Of a stretch of DNA of 64,000 nt, positions 56,879-64,000 are shown in pieces. The DNA comes from Chelydra serpentina (taxonomy: Eukaryota > Chordata > Testudines > Chelydridae), in the NCBI GenBank assembly GCA_037349315.1, contig JBAIAC010000008.1, forward strand, positions 36,678,001-36,742,000, written 5' to 3'. The position numbers and the translations under genes were made by a program. The notes under the pieces are model-generated. The model saw only the letters and a list, made by a program, of their open reading frames with translations. It was not told the DNA's origin and made no database searches. Within the stretch, counting starts at the first letter, position 1. Every line of letters begins with the position of its first letter.

Positions 56879-57333
56879 ACTGTGGGAAATTGCACAGTAC
56901 AGTATCCATGAGTTTGGCTCTATCTCTAGCTTACCCAATGAATCAGGGCTGAGATTGAAAGTTTTTCAGAGGAGTCATAAAATCATGGGGTGAATATCTT
57001 GAAAGGACTGACCATCCCATAGAGGCCCCTGAGTCATAAGAACCAGCAGAGTTGGAGAGACAGAAGACTCTCATGGAGGGACCTCCTGACAGAAACCAAT
57101 TCCCCACGCTCCGGTAATCAGGAAAATGAGGGGACCTTGCAACCCCTGGACCTAGGCCTGCTTGCAGCCTTGTAAGTTAAAAGAAGTATGATCTGACTCT
57201 GGTTCGACCCCTAATTGTACGGACAACTCACCTGTTTGAATGGCAAAGTAATCGATCCACAACTGATGAAGCAGTCACCCCAGTTTGAACTGAGAGGAGT
57301 GGCCAGGTGGCAAAGAACCTCCAAAGCTGAGAA
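56879..57333 (+). other. Spacer between protease and integrase, no RT recognised
   Basis: These 450 bases have no recognisable reverse transcriptase motif in any frame, in particular no double-aspartate box. Either the RT/RNase H region was deleted or the element has a protease-integrase order, as described for Gmr1-like elements. Near the right end the sequence looks like the lead-in to the integrase zinc-binding domain. Confidence 0.45.
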
Positions 57334-58870
57334 GTGAGGGTACAACTCTTGGTTCCAAAGAAGTTCCTCAGGGAAGTATTACAGCTGTCCCATGCAGTAC
57401 CTTGTTGGGGACACTTGGGGAAAGAGAAGGCCTTTAAAAGGGTGTCCCTCAGGTTTTACTGTCTGGATATACATAAAGAAGTTAGAGACTACTGTATGTC
57501 ATACCCTAAGTGTCAGTGGGTAGGACCAAGAAGACTCCCAAAGGCCTCACTAGTGCCTCTCCTGGTGGTAGGAATACTCTTTGAGAGGATTGGTATGGAT
57601 CTGGTGGGAGCGCTGGAAGAGTGCAGCTGGATATCAACCCACATTGGTGATACGCCCACTCCCTGTGGGGCAGCTGCTGGAGCCAGTGAGCTGTGCCCCA
57701 TGGGGAGAGGCAAGAGCAACAGCTGGGAGCTGCCAGGAGTGGCTGCTGGTTTCCATGAGGGGAGACTGAGGCTAAGGGGGGAGGACTGCTTGCGGGGGTG
57801 GGGGGGCATGACTTGAGTTGTTCCAGGGGCTGCTGAACCTTTAAATTGTGCTCTCCCCACACTATCCGCAGGTACGCGTCATCTCTGATCATGCCACATG
57901 GTACCACGAAGCCATCCCCCTTCTCTCAACCATTGCAGCGACAATAGCGTAGCCAGGAGGGGAGCAGGGGGAGTGGCCGCTCCCCCTGTGAGGAGAAGCG
58001 GTATCTTAAAAAGCGCCACCCGAGCCCCGCTGCCTGAGCTGGGCTCGGGTGGCACTTTAAAAGGCCCACGGGCGGCTCCTCGCGGCTGCAAGAGCCGCAG
58101 GCCTTTTAATGCGCCGCCCGAGCTCGGCTCCGGCAGCGGGGCTTGGGTGGCGCTTTAAACAGCCCGCGGCTCCCCCGAGCGGGCGGGGATTTAAAAGACC
58201 CGTGGCTCCCCTTGGCTGCAAGAGCCACGGGCCTTTTAAATCCCCACCTGCGCCCTGCTGCCAGAGCTGGGTTTGGCGGGGGGGTGCGCTTTAAAAGGCC
58301 CGCGGCTCCTGCTGCTGCGGGGAGCCACGGGCCTTTTAAAGCGCCGCCGGAGCCTCGCTGCCGGAGCTCCAGCGGCACTTTAAAGGTCCCAGGGCTCCGC
58401 AGTGGCTGGAGCCCCAGGCCCTTTAAAGCGCCGCCGGGTGAGTACAAGGGGAGCGGGGAGGCGCCTTTTTATAGTGCCACTCCCCCTGTGCTCCAGACCT
58501 GCCTACGCGACTGTGCAGCGTCCATCACTCCCGTACTGATACAAATTGTTGCTCAGCTGGGAATGCCAAAGGAAATACTGACTGACCACTTCACTTCAGG
58601 TAACAAAGGAATTGTGCAGTCTTTTGTAAATCAAAGCCGTAAAGACATTGGTTTATCACCCTCACACAGATGGGCTGGTCGATCGCTTTAATAAGATGCT
58701 GAAAGAGATGCTAAGGAGGTTTGGTGGCTTCAGATCGCCATCACGGAGTCCAATTGCTCCCTTGCCTCCTGTTTGCCATCTATGAAGTGCTGCAGGCATC
58801 TACCGGTTTTTCCCCATTCAAACTACTGTATGGGAGAAGATAGCCATCCTCGATCTCCTCTGTGAGATGT
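57334..58870 (+). pseudogene. Gypsy-class integrase, interrupted
   Basis: The zinc-binding domain is clear (LSHAVPCWGHLGKEKAFKRV, then RDYCMSYPKCQ, an H-H-C-C arrangement). The core begins FERIGMDLVGALEE with the first acidic residue. About 57638-57867 seems to be foreign sequence, after which VISDHATWYHEAIPLL continues until the hAT MITE at 57942-58513. It then resumes with LIQIVAQLGMPKEILTDHFTSG (second aspartate) and, after frame changes, HTDGLVDRFNKML near the glutamate-helix region. Remnants extend to about 59000. The enzyme would insert the cDNA. It is thoroughly inactivated. Confidence 0.82.
57942..58513. mobile_element. GC-rich hAT MITE, 572 bp, inside the integrase
   Basis: Ends CAATAGCGTAGCCAGG and CCTGCCTACGCGACTG are inverted. 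Flanking 8-mers TGCAGCGA (57934-57941) and TGCAGCGT (58514-58521) match at seven of eight positions. The inside is a chain of modules built from CTTTAAAAGGCCCGCGGCTC and its reverse complement, giving a series of potential hairpins. The family is that of 10903-11467, with shared ends and modules. Overlapping open frames on both strands are composition artefacts. Confidence 0.92.
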
Positions 58871-59000
58871 GGCAACATCAAAACCCCAAAACAACCAATG
58901 TGGTGCAATACATGATCCATTTGAGTGAAAATTTGGAGATGCTGGGGGCTTTTGCAAGGAAAAAATCTACTGAAGTTAGAACAGAGCCAGGAATGAGACT

Positions 59001-59702
59001 ACCATAGAGGTGCCAGCAGGTGAAAATTTAAGCCCAGGGACAGGGTATTATTATTGCTACCACTTCCTCACCTATAGAATGGGGATAATAATACTGCCTC
59101 ACCTATGCCTGAGAATTTTAGGCTACATGTGACCCAGTGTGCGTGGGGCAGCCCTCACTGAAAATGTCATCGTCAGGGCGGGCTGCAAAAAGAGAGCAGA
59201 TTCTCCCAAAACTGGTGGTTAACCTGAAGTTAGACTAGCCAACCAGTCACAAACTGTGTTCCTGATCCCCACACTGGTTATCAAGAAGCTAAAAAAGGAA
59301 TCACACAGCCCCTCTGTTTGCATTCCAGTTCTCTGGCTCCCAATCAGCACATAGGTCCAGTACAGCGAGAAGCTATTTGAAACTCTGCTCACTATACAAA
59401 ATGTTCTTCTCACCCCAAAGGGCCAGCCACATTGCCAGGTTGGATCTTACCAAAAATACCACGCTGCCAGCCAATCTAAAACTAAAGGTTTATTATAAAG
59501 AAAGAAGAAGAGAGTTGTTAAATGATAAAGCACTCAGATACACATACAGAGACGTCAAAGTCCATATATCAGGTTCTTAGCAATATTGGTGAGTTTGCTG
59601 GCTTGAAAGTCCCTCTGGAACACATCCACAGCTTGGATGGGCCATTCAGTCCTTTGTCTGAAGAAAAGTTACTCCAGAGGTTTGTAGCAGGAATGAAGAC
59701 AA
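59001..59702. other. Non-coding sequence with a MIR-like scrap
   Basis: About 59060-59120 (CTCACCTATAGAATGGGGAT, AATAATACTGCC) resembles the 3' half of a MIR SINE. Nothing else was recognised. Confidence 0.4.
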
Positions 59703-59815
59703 CATAAGAGAGGCCGTACTGGGTCAGACCAAAGGTCCATCCAGCCCAGTATCTTGTCTACCAACAGTGGCCAATGCCAGGTGCTCCGGAGTGAGTGGAC
59801 CTAACGGGTCACCCA
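59703..59815 (-). mobile_element. CR1 LINE 3' tail, antisense
   Basis: On the minus strand the block contains GGACCTTTGGTCTGACCCAG and GCATTGGCCACTGTTGG, the 3' end of the CR1 subfamily also seen at 52150-52300. There is no coding sequence. Confidence 0.85.
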
Positions 59816-61944
59816 GAAACACAGCACAAGTTTGGAAATGCAGATATGCCATACATATCTATAACTCACAATACAAAGGTGATACAAACATAGATACAAG
59901 ATTATCATACTTTGCAAATTATAACATTTTTGCAGCTATCTTACACAGCATATCTGGTCAGATTCTTTGCAATTTTATAATATTGGTGTCAACAATATCA
60001 AAAAGTGTCTCCCAGATTCCATACAGCATGATACTATAATAATCAGGAAATGTAAAATATTCTAGTTCCCACAGCAACATTAACCGAGTCACATTCCTTC
60101 TGCCTAGGTACTTATATGGTCCCCATCAGGTGAGCACCTCAGTCTCATCATTTCACTATGAAATATATTATTTACAGAATTAAAAATAAGTACAGTTCAA
60201 CATCTTGCTGGTTCAGCCTTCTCTTGGTTTTATAAATCTGCTGCATTTCTTCACAGAAACAACATCCTCTCTCTGTTTAGACATGAACTGTAGCCCACAG
60301 AACATCACAAACACAGTCAATTTTCCCCTCTGCAGCTCAGGAGAAATAATGCAAACAGTTGGATTTGTAGCTATTGATTCCAAATGGTGTGACAACACGA
60401 CCATGACATTTCTGTTTTTCAATCCGATAGCTGTCCTCTTAGGGATTAATGGCCAAATCCTGCTGTCTTTATACAGGCCAAACTCCTAAGAACTGCAATA
60501 ATCACCCCTTACTTTATTGTTTAAATACAATGGAAGATTTTGGCTATTCAATACAGATTTGTGTATGCTTTGCTCCTTGCTAACAATGTCCCCTCTGACA
60601 GGAGGGGTGTATGTGGCTCTCTTCACAGAAGATTGTTGCTCTATGAGTTTACAAGTGTTACTAGTGGTTGCTTCACCTACATAGACCCCCCTTCCCTCAA
60701 CATCTAAAGCCCCATTCTGTAAGGTGCTGAGTGTCTCCTGTCAGTGGTAAGCCCCTTCAACTCCCCTGGATCTGAAATGTGCTATGTATACTTCACAGGA
60801 GGCACCTCACAGAATCAGTCCCTCAATGTTTTGCCTCTTCAGTGTTCCCCATTGACTCAGGACCTGAATTTCAACCTCCATATGGTGGTATTATTCCAGT
60901 CCCCCTGCCCAATAGAGTTGCTGTCCCTCCAATGATAGTTTGAATGATGTCAGTATATACAGCTCATGATTACATTTTGTATGTCCCTTTAAACAAGTTG
61001 CCTAGTGATCACTGATATACGCATTCCATAATTAAAGTGATTTGCCTTGCCACAGAGCTCCTCACTAGGATGGAATGAGTCAGATGAATTTCTTGAAAGA
61101 AGACTGACTCCTTAGGCTGGGCCTCAAGAGAGCAACTTCAGTAGTGATATAATTGCATTATATCAGTGGAGTTGACATGTAAAGTAAGTAATAATTCTAC
61201 TACTGCAGACAACTGATATTTCAAGGATTATCTAATAGAAGCTAGAAATTCAAGGATTACCTAAAATAAACTAAAGAGTCTTGAAGTATTTTGTCAGATT
61301 AAAAAATGAAATGTACTGATAATCTGCTAGGGAAATAATTTTAATTTGTTTATACAGGAACATGAAAGACTGTAAAATCCAAAATATGCAGACAACAGTC
61401 AATCAGAAAACTTTCACTTCCTAGAGTTTCAGGTTTTCTTCATTCTATCAGGGAAAATTTATCTATAACAAGCCAGTCACATGATGGTTGCTTTAGAAGC
61501 TTAGGACAAAATACTCGAAGAAATGTGGTCATATAGGTTTACATTTAATAAAGTCCTGTCTGAAAAGATAACGAGGCTGTAAAATCAAATTGCCAATCAC
61601 AAACATTTACATTGCTTTGTATAACAGTACCAGTTTGAAAAAGTATGTGCACTGTAAGTTTTCTGTGTAAAAGACAAGTCACTAGCCAGGGACCAGATCT
61701 GTAAGGTATTTGGGAACCAACTCCCATGGGAAGGTAGGTGCCTCAATACTGTTATGAACTGGGTGAAAACTAGCTATGAGTTGGGTTAAAGCCCCATTGA
61801 GGGTGATGGGTATGAATTCTCGCTTCAGTTAATATAACTGTAATATAAGCCCCACCTAAAACAAAAAGTGTATGTGAACCTAGCTTTTGGGCTGAGTATT
61901 GTTTTGGTCGGTGTGTGTAGGTGAATGAGAGATCATGCACAGAC
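59816..61944. other. Non-coding sequence, nothing recognised
   Basis: AT-rich sequence. A motif-free open frame at 60205-60489 and other short frames are judged to be chance. No RNA gene or transposon termini were seen. Confidence 0.4.
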
Positions 61945-62346
61945 TGACGCCTTGTCTACCCTACAAAGTTTTGTCAACAAAAGGCAGCTTTTGTCGACAA
62001 AACAGTGGTTGCGTACACACTGCGATACGACTTTTGGTGTGGGAATTCCCTGTTTTGGTGACAAAATAAAACCACCCCGATGAGGGACATACGGCTTTTT
62101 GAGCAAAATTTTTGTCGACAAAGTGCCAGTGTAGACACCACGCTTGATGTTATCACTTTAATTGGCCTCCAGGAGGTGTCCCGCAATGCCCATCATGACC
62201 ATTCTTGTCAGCAGTTTGAACTCTACTGCCCTGCAGCCAGGTAAACAACCATCCTCCCTTCTCCCTTAAAAGCCCCAGGAATTTTTGAAATTTCAGTTCC
62301 TATTTGCTCGGCGTGGAGAGGTCGCATTACATCTTCCCAGGTGACC

Positions 62347-63757
62347 ATGGCAGGTTATCGCAACAAACGCTCTCCCGCTTGGACCACTGTGGAGATGCTG
62401 GATCTGTTCAGTATATGGGGAGAGGAGTAGGAATTTTGATATCTAGGGGCAGATTTCTTGAGGCTTATGTGAAAAAGGCTATGGTCGGGACATGCTGCAG
62501 TGCAGAGCAAAGGTAAAGGTGCTGAGGCAGGCGTACCATAAGGCGAAGGAGGCAAACTGTCGCTCCGGTGCTGCACCTAAGACCTGCCGGTTCTATAAAG
62601 AGCTGGATACTATCCTCGGTGGCGACTCCACCTCCATTGCCAAGAGCCTCGGGGATACTTCGGCAGGCCTGGAGGTGACAGAAAGAGGACCTAACCCAGA
62701 GGATGAAGTCATTGATGAAGAGGTGGAGTTAGACAACGATGTGGAGCTCCCAGCCAGGTTGCATGGTGGGTCAGGCAGCCAGAAACTGTTCACCACTCCA
62801 GAGTTGTCTAGCTGGTCTCAGAAGTTGTTCTCCGGCAAGCAAGAAGCAGAAGAGGAGACGCCTGGTAAGTGGCTGTGGTTTGTGTAGTGTGGAGGTAGGT
62901 TCAGGATATCGAAATGTACAAAGCTGTCTGTGTTTTGGTTGGACATTGCCCTGTGTAGCTAATCAGTAAGGTGGAACAAGGTGTTGATGCATGCCGAGAT
63001 CTCATGGGAATCCTCCAGAGAGATCTCTAGGAAAGTTTCCTGGAGGTACTCAGTAATCCTCTGCTGAAGGTTCCATGGCAGAGGAGCTTTGTTCCTTCCC
63101 CATTGTAGGAAACTTTCCTGCGCCATTTGGCAATCACTTGTGCTGGGACCAAAGTGGCACACAGACGAACAGCAGGGACCAGGATGGAAGCCACAAGCGT
63201 GTAGTAGATGTACCCTCACTTCCCTGCTTACCCTCAGCCGTTAGATATCTATTATAATGACCCTCCTGTGGAAAAGTGTAGGAGAATGTTTGAATTTTTC
63301 CCCTAGTCAGCTGCACTGCAACCCTTGCAGAGTGCTCTTTTCCCCATGTAGCGTGCACCCCCACTCCTCCCAACACTCACCATGCTTTGGGTGTTCGCAG
63401 AGATGTGTGCTTGCCAAGGGTTAGTGAGAAGGTGATTGTTATGTTACAAAATGAGTGTTTTACTGAAATGTGTCAATGCTGTGCATGAACTTAACAACCA
63501 TGCTTCCGTGCATTGTTCCTTGTGCTTCGGCAGATGTGGCCTTGAGGAAGACCCCACACACACCGATCGAGCGTCTCCACCAGATAAAAAAGCGCCCAAG
63601 ACGGAGCAAAGAAGACATGTTCCAGGAGGTGCTGCACTTCTCCAATGCAAAGAAAAGGAAACTCAAGGAATGGAGGGAAGCCAAAAGGCAGGCCAGAAAA
63701 GAAAATCAGGTGTTTGTTAAGGACGCTACTAAGTGGATGATTAAAGTCACAGAGTAG
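62347..63757 (+). pseudogene. Harbinger Myb/SANT-like DNA-binding protein, two exons, broken
   Basis: The ATG at 62347 opens a Myb/SANT-like domain (NKRSPAWTTVEMLDLFSIWG) that meets a stop at 62428-62430. Compared with the family a short stretch is deleted there, and two further stops follow before the frame reopens. From about 62492 the third helix region is clear (LQCRAKVKVLRQAYHKAKEA, then CRFYKELDTILGG), followed by an acidic stretch. A donor GTAAGT at 62865 and an acceptor TTCGGCAG ending at 63533 join in phase to exon 2, with RRSKEDMFQEVL and a basic helix, stopping at 63755-63757. Sequence after this stop still looks coding. In the family this protein recruits the nuclease to the transposon ends. 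Confidence 0.8.
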
Positions 63758-64000
63758 CAAACACAGATGCTGAAGTCCTTAATAATACTGCAGACTGAGC
63801 AGATCCGTGCCCGCCCTCCCCTGCAGCACATTCAAAACTCTTTTCCATGTCCCCCCCCCCACCCAAACTCCGCCCGCACAATCCTTTCTGCTTTCCGGAA
63901 CTTCTCGGTTTCTCCTTAACTCCACCCCCTCAGACAACTTTCAAAATGACAGCTGGACCTACACACAGCTCTGAAAGTCTGCCGTTCCCTGGTACCTCCT
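63758..64000 (+). other. Probable further Harbinger coding sequence after a stop
   Basis: Reading through the stop at 63755, the same frame continues with LQTEQIRARPPLQHIQNSFP, a pattern I associate with the C-terminus of Myb/SANT-like proteins of this family. The stop is therefore probably a nonsense mutation. A C-run near 63850 breaks composition, and the window ends. Confidence 0.5.

Larger units (their letters stand above)
61948..64000 (+). mobile_element. PIF/Harbinger transposon, left part, runs off the window
   Basis: The left terminus is near 61948 (CGCCTTGTCTACCCTACAAA) followed by repeated TTTTGTCGACAAA motifs in both orientations (61970-62130), a hallmark of this Harbinger family in turtles as I know it. 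A Myb/SANT-type gene follows. The nuclease gene and right terminus would lie beyond 64000. A possible TGA target triplet precedes the element, but its partner cannot be seen. Confidence 0.65.

Noticed and set aside
58106..58691. Open frames of 113-182 codons across the GC-rich MITE
   Set aside because: They lie mostly inside a non-autonomous hAT element and reflect repeated GC modules.
60205..60489. 94-codon open frame with a signal-like hydrophobic end
   Set aside because: No homology recognised and no gene context in AT-rich sequence.

Overview
This window looks like nuclear DNA from a reptile, most likely a hidden-necked (cryptodiran) turtle. The strongest clue is an antisense tRNA-derived SINE at about 21979-22180 that resembles the Cry SINE family of cryptodires. 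CR1 LINEs, hAT and PIF/Harbinger elements, a Penelope-like element, a DIRS-like element and SCAN-type Gag retrotransposons fit the same picture. No bacterial, plasmid or organellar features are present. Family assignments are from memory and motif reading; no database search was run.

Layout. Bases 1-31600 are mostly AT-rich, non-coding, single-copy-like sequence with repeat insertions: a possible LTR ending in a palindrome (1099-1730), a Harbinger-type MITE (1748-2041), an LTR fragment next to a degraded hAT transposase (4999-5760), a solo-LTR-like repeat (7073-7900), a GC-rich hAT MITE (10903-11467), a MIR-like SINE (12248-12470), a hAT MITE (15150-15516), a Penelope GIY-YIG fragment (19013-19800), a 4.4 kb hAT transposon carrying three nested insertions (21569-26002), and another hAT MITE (28602-29010). 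A CpG island (31600-33130) holds the only sign of a host gene. It is an apparent minus-strand, probably non-coding first exon with a strong splice donor at 31620/31619, so the left half of the window may be its first intron. A GC-rich minisatellite (32256-32690) lies inside the island.

Bases 33160-36760 hold a 5S-rRNA-like SINE remnant, an antisense SCAN-type Gag remnant and a CR1 3' end. Bases 37580-46040 are an LTR-like repeat split by a 7.4 kb DIRS-like retrotransposon (38371-45775). That element keeps inverted terminal repeats, an internal complementary region, and Gag, RT, RNase H and tyrosine recombinase remnants. It is itself interrupted by a CR1 with a long open RT frame and by a Harbinger-type MITE.

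Bases 46040-64000 hold a hAT MITE (47160-47886), a perfect 186-bp Penelope palindrome with a 13-bp target duplication (48917-49166), a third Harbinger-type MITE (50062-50300), a degraded CR1 (50480-52300), a solo LTR (53773-54870), a broken Gypsy-class element (about 54880-59000) with a GC-rich hAT MITE in its integrase, an antisense CR1 tail (59703-59815), and at the right edge the start of a Harbinger transposon with a two-exon Myb/SANT-type pseudogene.

No intact host protein-coding gene can be supported. Nearly all coding signal belongs to mobile elements, most of them broken by stops, frameshifts or later insertions. The nesting gives a relative insertion history: the LTR is older than the DIRS, which is older than its CR1 and MITE; the hAT is older than its inner hAT MITEs, one of which is older than its SINE.
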